34,687 nt of DNA from assembly GCA_910585605.1 (NCBI GenBank), contig CAJUFL010000043.1, positions 1-34,687 of the forward strand. The letters are read 5' to 3'. The first letter of the stretch is position 1. Each line of letters starts with the position of its first letter. The notes beneath the pieces were generated by a model. The model was given only the letters and a program-made list of their open reading frames with translations. It searched no databases and was not told the origin of the DNA. The position numbers and the translations under genes are program-made. Shown here piece by piece: positions 25,220 through 34,555 of this stretch. Source of the stretch: an uncultured Lachnospiraceae bacterium (GTDB lineage: Bacteria > Bacillota > Clostridia > Lachnospirales > Lachnospiraceae).

Positions 25220-26261
25220 TTTGAAAGCTTTCTATTGTCCTGCGGAATCCTTCTGATAATGTATATTGCGGTTTCCATCCCAATCCTTCTATTTTCCCAG
25301 TTGCATAATTTGAATGTATCTTATGCTTATTTTCCAAATAAGTACCATTTGGTGCTTGAATAATAACATCTAAATTCTTGTTCGAATACATGTTACACAA
25401 CATAGTAGCTAATTCTCTTATAGACACCCTGCCTTGTTCATTAGAAACATTATATGGTTCGCCTGGAGCTCCTTTAAGCATAACTGTAAAATATCCCAAA
25501 ACTGCATCTGCGATATAACAAAAAATTCTGGTTGCAGTTCCATCACTCTTCATAATTATATTGCGTCCATTTACTATATCCGAAACAAAAGAAGCGAACA
25601 CTCGACTATCACCAGTAATATCCATAGTAGGACCATACGTATGGCATGGTCTTACCATATTAGTATGGATTCCATATTGATGCTGATAACATTTACACAT
25701 AGTCTCCCCAACTCGTTTTGCCTCTCCATAACAACTTCTAACATCTGCAGGATTTAATTTTCCCCCGTCTTCCTCGAAAATATACTCTTTATTAACATCT
25801 CCATACACTTCTCCACTACTAAAAAAAAGGTATCCTTTCACTTTCTTTGCACGTGCTAATTCCAAGGTATAATAAGTGCCTATTACATTAGGGTTTAAAA
25901 CACCGACAGGATTAACATCATAATACTGCGAACTGGCAGGACTTGCACCATGAACAATATAATCCACATCACTTTCAATATCAAGCATTGTACTTAAGTC
26001 TGATTGGTAATAAATAAAATACTGTTTTTTTGCAAATTCCCCAAATCTCTGAACCATTTTATCCTTGTTTCTACCCAGTGCTATAATTCTAATGTCAGCA
26101 TCATATTTTTCATTTAAATAAATTAACATATATACCATATAAGAAGCCAGCATACCATAGGCTCCAGTAATTAAAACCGTCTTTCCACTAAACTCCATCC
26201 AGTCAAATGCTGCATTATCATATATGACTTTCATATCTTCTTCAATTATTTTATTGAACAT
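25212..26261 (-). CDS. NAD-dependent sugar-nucleotide epimerase/dehydratase/reductase (extended SDR)
   Basis: A 349-residue extended SDR. The cofactor loop GAYGMLASY (about 32-40) follows VLITG; VHGASPASSQYY, FFSSGEVYGD and the catalytic SCYGEAKR (Tyr-x3-Lys) come next, then VRPCHTYGP. This is closest in pattern to the UDP-glucuronate decarboxylase and dTDP-glucose dehydratase group. Given the CDP-dideoxysugar genes around it, a job in reducing or epimerising the CDP-4-keto sugar or its branched product is likely, comparable to the reductase step that ends other CDP-3,6-dideoxyhexose pathways; this is inference. The start at 26261 has GGGAGA about 8 nt upstream. The gene follows the PfkB gene by 12 nt. 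A first segment of about 20 residues before the Rossmann fold is unusual for the family. Confidence 0.8.
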   Translation of the reverse strand: MFNKIIEEDMKVIYDNAAFDWMEFSGKTVLITGAYGMLASYMVYMLIYLNEKYDADIRIIALGRNKDKMVQRFGEFAKKQYFIYYQSDLSTMLDIESDVDYIVHGASPASSQYYDVNPVGVLNPNVIGTYYTLELARAKKVKGYLFFSSGEVYGDVNKEYIFEEDGGKLNPADVRSCYGEAKRVGETMCKCYQHQYGIHTNMVRPCHTYGPTMDITGDSRVFASFVSDIVNGRNIIMKSDGTATRIFCYIADAVLGYFTVMLKGAPGEPYNVSNEQGRVSIRELATMLCNMYSNKNLDVIIQAPNGTYLENKHKIHSNYATGKIEGLGWKPQYTLSEGFRRTIESFQNE

Positions 26262-26273
26262 AATTCTTCTCCC

Positions 26274-27296
26274 TTACCTCTGTACCCTGCCAGATGCATC
26301 TCCATCAGCTAATTTCTCAACTTCTGCAACTGATACCCGGTTAAAATCACCTTCAATCGAATGTTTCAATGCAGATGCCGCCACAGCAAACTCGATTGCC
26401 GCCTGCATATTTTCATTTGTAAGCAACGCGTATATCAAACCTGCACCAAAGCTGTCTCCACCGCCTACACGATCCACGATATGCAAATGATATTCCTTTG
26501 AATAATAAAAATTCTTACCATCATACAACATACCTGCCCAATCGTTATCACTGGCAGAAATAGATGTACGTAACGTAATTGCAACCTTATCAAAACCAAA
26601 CCGTTCTTTCAACTGTCTTGCCACCGATTGATATCCCTTTTTATCTAGTTTTCCCATATATATATCCGTATTCTCTGCTTCAATTCCAAATACATCTTTA
26701 GCATCTTCTTCATTAGCAATACAGATATCTACATATCGACATAATTCAGACATTACCTGTCTGGCTTTCTCTCTTGTCCACAATTTACCTCTATAATTTA
26801 AATCACAAGAAATCTTAACATTTTTCTCCTTTGCCGCAATACATGCCTGTCTGCATATTTCAATCAAATTATCTCCTAATGCCGGTGTAATTCCTGTAAA
26901 ATGAAACCAATCTGCATCAGAAAATATTGCATTCCAGTCAAAATCCTGCGGCAATGCATCTGCAATAGAAGAATGTGCACGGTCATATATACAAACACTT
27001 CCTCTTTGACTTGCACCTTTTTCAAGATAATAGATACCGACACGTTCACCGCCACGGACAATTCTTGTCGTATCTACACCAAAAGAACGTAAAGCATCTA
27101 TAGCTGCTTTACCAATAGTATGAGTTGGCAATTTAGTAACATATACAGATTCCATACCAAAATTAGCCAGAGAAACCGCTACATTTGCTTCTCCTCCACC
27201 AAATGTGGCCTGCATCTGATCCTGTTGAAAAAAACGATAATATCCATTTGGTGCTAACCGAAGCATAATTTCCCCAAATGTAACAACTTTACCCAT
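26274..27296 (-). CDS. PfkB-family sugar kinase, 2-keto-3-deoxygluconate kinase-like
   Basis: A 340-residue ribokinase-fold protein. It begins VVTFGEIMLRLAP, as KDG kinases do, has the GGGEANVAVSLANFG substrate motif (about 33-47), and the PfkB signature DRVGGGDSFGAG with the catalytic base D281. KDG kinases phosphorylate 2-keto-3-deoxygluconate in uronate breakdown, but no other uronate gene is present here. The start codon overlaps the stop of the aldolase gene (TAATG), so the two are translationally coupled, suggesting that aldolase and kinase act on the same small keto-acid or sugar. A KDG-kinase-like gene in a surface-glycan operon is unusual. Exact substrate unknown. Confidence 0.85.
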   Translation of the reverse strand: MGKVVTFGEIMLRLAPNGYYRFFQQDQMQATFGGGEANVAVSLANFGMESVYVTKLPTHTIGKAAIDALRSFGVDTTRIVRGGERVGIYYLEKGASQRGSVCIYDRAHSSIADALPQDFDWNAIFSDADWFHFTGITPALGDNLIEICRQACIAAKEKNVKISCDLNYRGKLWTREKARQVMSELCRYVDICIANEEDAKDVFGIEAENTDIYMGKLDKKGYQSVARQLKERFGFDKVAITLRTSISASDNDWAGMLYDGKNFYYSKEYHLHIVDRVGGGDSFGAGLIYALLTNENMQAAIEFAVAASALKHSIEGDFNRVSVAEVEKLADGDASGRVQR

Positions 27297-28891
27297 TATA
27301 CATTCTCCTTAATTGAAGTAATTTCATATGCCGTTGATGTCAAAAACTCTAGTTTCAATACTTTACTTATTTCTTGCATCTCTGCCGATATCAACTGATT
27401 TCTCTTTTCTGTAACATTTGAAAAATCATACTCTAGATTACTGTCATAATAATTGATGCTTTGCTGTGCCGAATAACCATCCATTCCCGCAATATGCACC
27501 TTCTTAATTCCAATTGCAATTAATAATTTCAATACCATAATACCCGAATTATCAATAATTTCTGGTTCTTTTGATGCATAGCTTGAAAAATTTACAACAT
27601 AATCGGTAACCTTACAATCCTTCATATTTGAAGTAGTAATGCATTTGGCAGATGTTTTGCCCTGTATTCTTGCATATCTACGCATATTACTGCTAAAAAT
27701 ATAATCCGGTTCAAATCCTCCCCCGGTAAAATTAAGTGCTATCACGATTGGATGTTTTTCCTCGATATAATTCTGAATAAGACTTCTCTGCTCTATTAAA
27801 GATTTCCCCGGTGCAAGAACCAGAATATCATGATTCCCAAGCTCTAAAGCTAATTCATTCAAAGTTTCCTTATCATCAATATAATTTTCCTGATATTGTC
27901 TATAAAAAACTTCTGCATCTTCTTTTGAAAATTTAGTCTTTTTTTCTTTTGGAATACTGCTTAATAATTCATTAAAAGCTTTAACTGGAAGTGTATCTTT
28001 CTCTGCCAGATATATCGCATAATTAGGATGACATCCAGTACTTGCTGACAAATAAAACGGCAATGAGTATCCCCAAAAACGTTTCTGATAAATATCATTT
28101 AAATACTCATCCATAATTTCAAGCATCGGCTCAATCTTATAATGCGTATCATAATTTTCATTCATATATTCCGCAAACAATTCTAAATTTAAATTACCTG
28201 CTCCACGCCCCATACCAAATACACAAGCATCGATGATAAGATCCCTCTTTAAATTCATCTCTACTAATGCCTCTGCATTACCAAATGCCTGTTGCAAATT
28301 ATTATGTGCATGATATCCTAACGTAATATCGTGAGCCATATTATTGTCTGCTAAATATACCAGACGAAGGAAATGTTTCCTCTTAATCAATCCAAAACTA
28401 TCTACAATTGCCATTGCATATGGGTTTAACGTACCAAACTTTTCAATTCCTTCCACAAATTCCACATCTGAATACATATCAGTCCCCACAAAATTTACAG
28501 AAATCTGATATCCTAATTCCTGTATTGCTTTGCAATACTCATAGGCGTCATCTATTTTATTCTTTTTAAAAATAACCCTTATGATATCAACAGAACTGCC
28601 ATCATATTGAGGAATTCTATCCAACGGAAGAGGTGCGCTCATATCCAGCATACCTACATAGAGCATTTTTTTATCTTTGGGATGAATCATCGTTTTCAAA
28701 GATTCAAAATCCGGGAATACTGCTCTGTCTTCATCAAAAGAATCTCCCTTCAGAAACCCTACCTCAAACATTTCAATTCCTGTCTTAGCAATTTTCCGTC
28801 CGAATCCTTTTATGGTTTCTTTTCCAAATCTCCAATCATTGACATATCCCCCATCACGCAATGTGCAATCTAATAGATACACTCTTCCCAA
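27296..28891 (-). CDS. HMGL/DmpG-type aldolase fused to a second Rossmann-like domain
   Basis: A 531-residue protein beginning with a TTG codon at 28891, supported by GGGAG 8 nt upstream and by immediate start of the conserved domain. Residues 1-275 form an HMG-CoA-lyase-like TIM barrel: DCTLRDGGY (metal ligand D8 and the catalytic-type R12/D13) and YHAHNN with metal ligands H194 and H196. Relatives include 4-hydroxy-2-oxovalerate aldolase and isopropylmalate synthase. Residues about 350-525 form another domain (ILVLAPGKSLIEQ, IVIALNFTGG, YIFSSNMRRY, VHIAGMDGY) that recalls MptE/DUF115-like proteins. The gene lies between the TPP enzyme and the kinase and overlaps the latter. A likely role is making or splitting a keto-acid used for sugar branching, but the reaction is unknown. 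Confidence 0.8.
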   Translation of the reverse strand: MGRVYLLDCTLRDGGYVNDWRFGKETIKGFGRKIAKTGIEMFEVGFLKGDSFDEDRAVFPDFESLKTMIHPKDKKMLYVGMLDMSAPLPLDRIPQYDGSSVDIIRVIFKKNKIDDAYEYCKAIQELGYQISVNFVGTDMYSDVEFVEGIEKFGTLNPYAMAIVDSFGLIKRKHFLRLVYLADNNMAHDITLGYHAHNNLQQAFGNAEALVEMNLKRDLIIDACVFGMGRGAGNLNLELFAEYMNENYDTHYKIEPMLEIMDEYLNDIYQKRFWGYSLPFYLSASTGCHPNYAIYLAEKDTLPVKAFNELLSSIPKEKKTKFSKEDAEVFYRQYQENYIDDKETLNELALELGNHDILVLAPGKSLIEQRSLIQNYIEEKHPIVIALNFTGGGFEPDYIFSSNMRRYARIQGKTSAKCITTSNMKDCKVTDYVVNFSSYASKEPEIIDNSGIMVLKLLIAIGIKKVHIAGMDGYSAQQSINYYDSNLEYDFSNVTEKRNQLISAEMQEISKVLKLEFLTSTAYEITSIKENV

Positions 28892-28916
28892 CTAACTCAC
28901 TCCCAACTTTCATAAT

Positions 28917-30746
28917 CTACTCTTCAATCAGCGGTATAAACATCTGTTCCTGTAATTCTTCTCTTGGTAAAAACGGTGCCAAATCTTCTAGTGGAGGGCT
29001 TACAAGTGTACCATCTTCTAATCGTTTGGTACTACTCTTAGGCTCCCATACCTGCTTTGTATCCGTAAAGATTTCACAAAATACTGGTCCATCTAACCCT
29101 AATACTTCATTCACCACCCTTTTCATTTCCGCATTGCTACGCACACTGTAATATGGATAACCAAATGCCTTTGCGATTTTCTCAAAATCAGGGAAAGATA
29201 AATCTCCAGACTCTTCCCCTATACCAACCTTTGAATGATCTCTAAATAGATTATTCTGTGTAAGCCGAATAGAGTGGTAGCCATTATTGTTAATCAAAAA
29301 AATCTTGATAGGAAGCTTATTGGTTAATACCGTCTGCAGTTCCTGCAGATTCATCATAATGCTTCCATCTCCTTCTAAACAGATGGTTGTTCTCCTTCCT
29401 CCGCCAATACAGGTTCCAATTGCAGCTGGTAATCCATACCCCATACTTGCAATTGCACTGTTATTTGCCATTCGGCTTCCTTTCTGAATCACATATGCTT
29501 GATTGCCGACAACACAGCAGGCTCCATTTGAAACTGCTGTCAGGCTGTTTTCTGGTAATCGCTCACTTAAATATCGAATAAACACATATACATTTGCAGT
29601 CGTGCCATTTTCTTCCCAGTGCCGTGGCAACACAACCGGATAATCTTTCTTCCATCTTTGACATGTTGCCAGCCACGCATCCTCAGCTCGAAGCTTACAA
29701 CTCAATGCTGCATTCATCTTAGTCAAAAAATCTTTTGCATCTGCCCAGACAGGTAGTTCAACATGCAAGGTTGGCTTCTTAAGCTCTGCCTGATCAATAT
29801 CCACCATAATTACTTCCGCTGCACGAGCCCAAGTTTTCCAATTATACCCAACCTGCCGAATAGAAATACGGGTTCCAACTGCGAGAATCAAATCAGCGTT
29901 CTGAATTGCCCAGTTTCCTGGTCTGTCTCCCATATTACCTGCACGACCACAATATAACGGATTATCATCTTCAATCAGGTCTACCGCATTCCAATATGTT
30001 ACAATTGGAATATTCAGTTTCTGTGCTGATTTACGAAATTCATCATAACCACCAGACAAACGAATTCCATAGCCAGCATGAAATACCGGTCTCTTAGCAT
30101 TTTTTATCTTGTTAATAATTGTTTCTATTGTTGAACTATCTACTGCAGGAGGCAGTTCTTCATCATCTTCTTGCAAATTATATCCAGGCAAATCATTCGT
30201 TTCAATGTAACTTCCCTGAAAGTTTACTGGAATATCAATCCACACAGGTCCCGGTCTTCCCGTAGTTGCCAAATGCCATGCTTTTTCCAAAGCATAACGA
30301 ATCTGCATAGGATCCTCAATCATTGTTGCATATTTTGTCATATGTTCTACCGACTTTACAATATCATATTCCTGATCACCCATTGCACGCAACGGAGTCT
30401 TGGTGTAGGATAGTGCATATCTAGAAGTTGTATCATATCGCACCTGTCCACTGACAATGAACATCGGAATCGAATCTAACCATCCACCGACCACACCAGT
30501 TAATGCATTGGTTCCTCCCGGTCCAGTTGTCACACAAACAACTGCAATTCTATTATCCAGCCTTGCATATGCTTCTGCTGCAATTGCACATGCCTGTTCA
30601 TGATGATTATAAGTAACCTTCAAACCCTCTTTATGACCCAGAGCATCATTTAAATGCATTGCTCCTCCGCCTACTACACTAAAGCAATCTGTCACTCCAT
30701 GCTCAACTAAAAAATCTGCAACATAATCTGCCAGTCTTTGTTTCAT
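28917..30746 (-). CDS. TPP-dependent carboligase, acetolactate-synthase-like (YerE-like role suggested)
   Basis: The start chosen is ATG 30746 (MKQRLADYV), 6 nt after AGGAGG; an ATG at 30752 abuts that site directly. Product: 609 residues. The three-domain fold of acetohydroxyacid-synthase relatives is visible: a PYR domain with catalytic E50 (YNHHEQACA) and TGPGGTNALTGV; a central domain (about 195-345, FHAGYGIRLSGG and VGTRISIRQVG); and a PP domain with GYGLPAAIG and the TPP motif GDGSIMMN...NNNG. In Yersinia, YerE of this superfamily transfers a two-carbon unit from pyruvate to CDP-3,6-dideoxy-4-keto-glucose. The gene here follows rfbH directly, so a similar branching reaction is a good guess. 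Oxoacid decarboxylation or plain acetolactate synthesis cannot be ruled out; no regulatory subunit gene is present, which argues against valine synthesis. Confidence 0.85.
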   Translation of the reverse strand: MKQRLADYVADFLVEHGVTDCFSVVGGGAMHLNDALGHKEGLKVTYNHHEQACAIAAEAYARLDNRIAVVCVTTGPGGTNALTGVVGGWLDSIPMFIVSGQVRYDTTSRYALSYTKTPLRAMGDQEYDIVKSVEHMTKYATMIEDPMQIRYALEKAWHLATTGRPGPVWIDIPVNFQGSYIETNDLPGYNLQEDDEELPPAVDSSTIETIINKIKNAKRPVFHAGYGIRLSGGYDEFRKSAQKLNIPIVTYWNAVDLIEDDNPLYCGRAGNMGDRPGNWAIQNADLILAVGTRISIRQVGYNWKTWARAAEVIMVDIDQAELKKPTLHVELPVWADAKDFLTKMNAALSCKLRAEDAWLATCQRWKKDYPVVLPRHWEENGTTANVYVFIRYLSERLPENSLTAVSNGACCVVGNQAYVIQKGSRMANNSAIASMGYGLPAAIGTCIGGGRRTTICLEGDGSIMMNLQELQTVLTNKLPIKIFLINNNGYHSIRLTQNNLFRDHSKVGIGEESGDLSFPDFEKIAKAFGYPYYSVRSNAEMKRVVNEVLGLDGPVFCEIFTDTKQVWEPKSSTKRLEDGTLVSPPLEDLAPFLPREELQEQMFIPLIEE

Positions 30747-30776
30747 GCCCATCCTCCTGATCTACCTGCTTCGCTG

Positions 30777-32114
30777 CTAATTTACAGCCTCTTTAATTAC
30801 CTGTGCCATATAATCAATCATTTCATCAGTCATCCCTGGGTATACTCCTACCCAGAACGTATCCCTCATAATACGGTCTGTATTTTCTAAATTGCCGATT
30901 ATGCGGTACCCTTCCCCTGCACTTCTCATCTGGTCAAAACATGGGTGTTTCGTAAGATTACCTGCAAACAACATTCTTGTCTGCACACCATGACTCTCAA
31001 TATACGGAACCACTTTGTTACGATCAATACCCTCTTTACATGTAATCAGAAAACCAAACCAGCTTGGATGGGAATTCTCACACGGTTCTGGAAGGATTAA
31101 TTTATCCTCACAGTCAGCAAGTGCTGCCTTTAAACGGTCAAAGTTATATCTTCTCTTCTCCACAAAGCCTGGGAATTTCTTAATCTGCGCACAGCCAATA
31201 GCAGCCTGCATATCGGTAGCCTTTAAATTATAACCAAAATGAGAATATACATATTTGTGATCATAGCCTAAAGGCAGTTCTCCGTACTGTTTATCAAAAC
31301 GGTGTCCACAAAGGTTGTCCTGGCCTGATGCACACACACAGTCCCGACCCCAGTCACGGAAAGAACGAATACATTTATTTAACAGTGGATTATTGGTATA
31401 GACAGCTCCTCCTTCACCCATAGTCATATGATGCGGAGGATAAAAAGAAGATGTACCTATATCGCCAATCGTACCGGAAAACTTCTCTTCTCCATCTATC
31501 GTATACTTTGTGCCCAATGCATCACAATTATCTTCAATCAGCCAGAGATTATGCTTATCACAAAATTCCTTAACTGCTTTTAAATCAAAAGGATTCCCCA
31601 AAGTATGCGCTGCCATAACCACTTTAGTCTTAGGTGACAGTGCCGCCTCTAACCGGGTTACATCCATATTATACTGTGGAATCGTAACATCAATAAACAC
31701 CGGAACCACACCATACTGAATAGCCGGTGTGACGGTTGTTGGAAACCCTGCCGCAACGGTAATCATCTCATCACCCGGTTTCACCTGTCTGTCACCTAAC
31801 AATGGAGACGTCAAAGCCATAAATGCATTCAAATTTGCAGAAGATCCGGAATTTACCAAAGAACAATACTTCACTCCAAGGTACTCGGCAAAAGCCTTTT
31901 CAAACTCTGCTGTATATCTCCCGGCTGTCAGCCAAAATTCTAATGCAGAATCTACCAGATTACACATCTCCTCATGGTCATATACACGGGATGCATAAGT
32001 GATACGGTCTCCCGGTTCAAATGCCTTCTTGCGATTATGATAGGTTTTGCAGTATGCTTCCACCATATCCAGTATTTCTTTTTTTGCCTGTTCTTCAGTT
32101 CTATTTTCAAACAT
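30777..32114 (-). CDS. rfbH: CDP-4-keto-6-deoxyglucose-3-dehydrase (E1)
   Basis: A 445-residue DegT/DnrJ-fold enzyme that removes the C3 hydroxyl of CDP-4-keto-6-deoxyglucose, using PMP and an iron-sulfur cluster. The decisive mark is SFYPPHHMTMGEGG, where H228 stands in place of the PLP-binding Lys of aminotransferases. Cysteines C197, C259, C261 and C269 (NCDALG and DCVCASGQDNLCG) fit the [2Fe-2S] ligand pattern of this family, with a first spacing a few residues longer than in the Yersinia enzyme. GYNLKATDMQAAIG is also typical. The reaction needs a ferredoxin-type reductase (RfbI/AscD, E3), which is not encoded in the window. The start at 32114 has GAGGAG about 9 nt upstream. It sits between rfbF and the TPP enzyme. 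Confidence 0.95.
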   Translation of the reverse strand: MFENRTEEQAKKEILDMVEAYCKTYHNRKKAFEPGDRITYASRVYDHEEMCNLVDSALEFWLTAGRYTAEFEKAFAEYLGVKYCSLVNSGSSANLNAFMALTSPLLGDRQVKPGDEMITVAAGFPTTVTPAIQYGVVPVFIDVTIPQYNMDVTRLEAALSPKTKVVMAAHTLGNPFDLKAVKEFCDKHNLWLIEDNCDALGTKYTIDGEEKFSGTIGDIGTSSFYPPHHMTMGEGGAVYTNNPLLNKCIRSFRDWGRDCVCASGQDNLCGHRFDKQYGELPLGYDHKYVYSHFGYNLKATDMQAAIGCAQIKKFPGFVEKRRYNFDRLKAALADCEDKLILPEPCENSHPSWFGFLITCKEGIDRNKVVPYIESHGVQTRMLFAGNLTKHPCFDQMRSAGEGYRIIGNLENTDRIMRDTFWVGVYPGMTDEMIDYMAQVIKEAVN

Positions 32115-32184
32115 AATTTATTCTCCTCTTTATTCATTATAAATTTAGTTTTATGCAAACAATAATTCCGGTCTAAATATGGTT

Positions 32185-32964
32185 TTAATCTTCCCACTTT
32201 TTCCATGGTGCCTTCTTCTTATCCCAAAGCTGCTCTAAAATATCTTTTTCCCTTTTTGTATCCATGCATTGCCAATATCCAGTATGAGAATAAGACATTA
32301 ATTCTCCTTTCTTTGCAAGTTTTTCCAATGGTTTCTTTTCAAAAACCGTATTATCTCCATCAACATAATTAAAAATTTCCGGCTCCAATACCATATAACC
32401 AGCATTAATCGGTGCCCCATCGGATACACTTTTTTCCCTGAAAGACTGTACAGCATTGTCACCACTAATGTCAAGTATCCCTTTTTCCTGTTGAAGTACT
32501 ACAGAAGTCAAAGTCGCAATTTTCCCATGAGATTTATGGAATTTAACCAACTCACTTATATTTACATCACAAACCCCATCTCCATAAGTCATCATAAATG
32601 TCTCATTCTCAATGTATGGCTGCACACGCTTAATACGTCCACCTGTCATTGTATGAAGTCCTGTGTCTACCACTGTAACTTTCCACGGTTCTGAATATTG
32701 ATTGTGCACCACCACCTTATTTCCTTGAGTAAAATCAAACGTAACATCCGATGTATGCAGAAAATAGTCAGCAAACCATTCTTTTATAACATGCTGTTTG
32801 TAGCCTGCACAAATTATAAATTCATTATATCCATAATAAGAATATTCTTTCATGATATGCCATAATATAGGTTTCCCTCCTATCTCAATCATAGGTTTAG
32901 GCTTATACTCTGACTCTTCTGAAATTCTTGTACCAAATCCCCCTGCTAAAATTACTACTTTCAT
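32185..32964 (-). CDS. rfbF: Glucose-1-phosphate cytidylyltransferase
   Basis: Makes CDP-glucose from CTP and glucose-1-phosphate, the first committed step of CDP-dideoxyhexose synthesis. The chosen start gives MKVVILAGGFGTRI; an in-frame ATG two codons earlier (32970) sits closer to the AGGAG and cannot be excluded. Product: 259 residues, the usual length. Motifs: the nucleotide-binding LAGGFGTRISEES, KPKPMIEIGGKPILWHIM, MTYGDGVCDVN with the metal-binding Asp, and TGYWQCMDTKRE near the end, all specific for RfbF rather than for glucose-1-phosphate thymidylyltransferases. It follows the membrane protein gene by 13 nt and precedes rfbH by 70 nt. Confidence 0.95.
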   Translation of the reverse strand: MKVVILAGGFGTRISEESEYKPKPMIEIGGKPILWHIMKEYSYYGYNEFIICAGYKQHVIKEWFADYFLHTSDVTFDFTQGNKVVVHNQYSEPWKVTVVDTGLHTMTGGRIKRVQPYIENETFMMTYGDGVCDVNISELVKFHKSHGKIATLTSVVLQQEKGILDISGDNAVQSFREKSVSDGAPINAGYMVLEPEIFNYVDGDNTVFEKKPLEKLAKKGELMSYSHTGYWQCMDTKREKDILEQLWDKKKAPWKKWED

Positions 32965-32977
32965 ATGCATTTCTCTC

Positions 32978-34555
32978 CTATTCTTCTTTTGATTCATTCA
33001 TTTTTTGAAATGCTTCCTCATAATAGTCATTTCTTACATACACATATGCCGTATCAGGCATCAATGTATAATTTTTCTTAATAAACTTTATAACCTGAGG
33101 TGCATAATCAGTAAGTTTATGACCCCAGCATTCATGTTCTTCTACAAAAATAGCCACTCTAGGAGCCGATTTTTTGAAATGCTTAAACTGTTTTTTTCCT
33201 TTTCCTTCCCACATCCACGGAGTCGCAGCCTCCGCTCCTACTACAGGACGATCTGCAAGCATGGAATCTATATTATCAAAAGTAGTTATCCATATAGCCT
33301 CATCTCTGTCTGTAATAGCTTGTATCAAATCAGTTTGATAAGTTTTTTTCTCACTAAAATTAAGAGATGCAAAGTGAGATATATTCTGGAAATATCCGCT
33401 TAATATAATTACAAATATCATAATCCATACACTTTGTATGGATAATTTTAATCTGTTGAATTTTCCCCGGCTTTTATATCCATAACTTATCAGAATATAT
33501 GAAACCATAAATGACAGTACTTCAACACATGCTGTTCCATGGAAATTAAATATACCCCTTAACCCCAGAGAAAAAATATACATTAAGGTAATACAGCCAA
33601 TCCCAATACCATTTTCCTTAAAGAATTTAACCATAAAAATCAAACAACATATTATAAATATCCATTGAAGAACTAGTGCATAATTCCATGTGCTAAATTG
33701 AAAACCATTTACAAAGAAGCTGCTTAACTGATCTAATGGCTGCAAAAAGGCAGAAAAAATATTGTTTCCTAGCCCCCCGTTATATTTAGGATATACTTCT
33801 CTATTAATCTTATATGCTCCCAATATAAAATCATCAAACGTATCTGTAACTATATAATACCCAAACAGCAACAACCATGGAACTGAAACAATGATTATCA
33901 ATTTTATATACTTTTTAAAAAAAGGAACTATCCATTCTTTTATTTTATATTTATTTTCTCTTTTCCATTTCAGTTCTAATGCCAGAACACCTATTCCGAT
34001 GAAAAAAACAGGATAAATAGCAACAAAAATTGTACCAAATGTTAAAACTATTGAAATAGATATCATAATACAACTTTTTATATTTAAATCTCTTTTTTTA
34101 ATAAAACGGAGAAATTCCAATAATAATATTATGGCTCCGCAACCAGCTAAATGTTCCGACAATATTGTTGTTCCCATAGCATAATTTTGTATCATACAAC
34201 AATGAATAATCGGATATAGGAATAGAATTTTCTTATCCATTATATCAGAATATAAAAATGCTATCAAAGTCCAAAAAAAAGCTATGAATATGTAAAATGC
34301 TATCCTCTGCTCCGTTACGGATACTGCCCCTAATTTATAAAAAAATGCACTGATATAATATGAAAACGGCATATGCTGAGACGGTGCATCTTTATATAAA
34401 AATTGTCCCTGTGCTATCCCCTTTCCAATTACCATAATGTCAAGTTCATCTGTTGCAAACCATTCATCATTAATGTACTTTATTTGTAAAAGTACATAAA
34501 ACCCCAATAAAGCAAAAAAACAACCAATATAATAAAACTTTTTTTTATTTTTCAT
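32978..34555 (-). CDS. GT-C-like polytopic membrane protein, probable glycosyltransferase
   Basis: The start chosen is ATG 34555 (MKNKKKFYYIG), with GGAG 9 nt upstream and a 4-nt ATGA overlap with the preceding gene; the frame also holds an earlier ATG at 34588, inside the upstream gene. Product: 525 residues, about 11 membrane helices up to residue 400, then a soluble C-terminal part of about 125 residues. The first external loop has DEWFATDELDIMVIGKGI and QHMPFSYYISAFFY, an arrangement seen in GT39/GT83-like GT-C enzymes that use lipid-phosphate sugars. The C-terminal part (AIWITTFDNIDSMLADRP, YAPQVIKFIKKNY) resembles the soluble ends of such proteins. No specific family or sugar can be named. 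Confidence 0.7.
   Translation of the reverse strand: MKNKKKFYYIGCFFALLGFYVLLQIKYINDEWFATDELDIMVIGKGIAQGQFLYKDAPSQHMPFSYYISAFFYKLGAVSVTEQRIAFYIFIAFFWTLIAFLYSDIMDKKILFLYPIIHCCMIQNYAMGTTILSEHLAGCGAIILLLEFLRFIKKRDLNIKSCIMISISIVLTFGTIFVAIYPVFFIGIGVLALELKWKRENKYKIKEWIVPFFKKYIKLIIIVSVPWLLLFGYYIVTDTFDDFILGAYKINREVYPKYNGGLGNNIFSAFLQPLDQLSSFFVNGFQFSTWNYALVLQWIFIICCLIFMVKFFKENGIGIGCITLMYIFSLGLRGIFNFHGTACVEVLSFMVSYILISYGYKSRGKFNRLKLSIQSVWIMIFVIILSGYFQNISHFASLNFSEKKTYQTDLIQAITDRDEAIWITTFDNIDSMLADRPVVGAEAATPWMWEGKGKKQFKHFKKSAPRVAIFVEEHECWGHKLTDYAPQVIKFIKKNYTLMPDTAYVYVRNDYYEEAFQKMNESKEE

Noticed and set aside
26274..27296. Uronate (KDG) catabolic operon
   Set aside because: Only a KDG-kinase-like protein is present; no KDPG aldolase, isomerase or uronate transporter, and the neighbours are all glycan biosynthesis genes.
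28917..30746. Branched-chain amino acid acetolactate synthase (ilvB)
   Set aside because: There is no ilvN or other ilv/leu gene nearby, and the gene is embedded between rfbH and the aldolase in a sugar operon.
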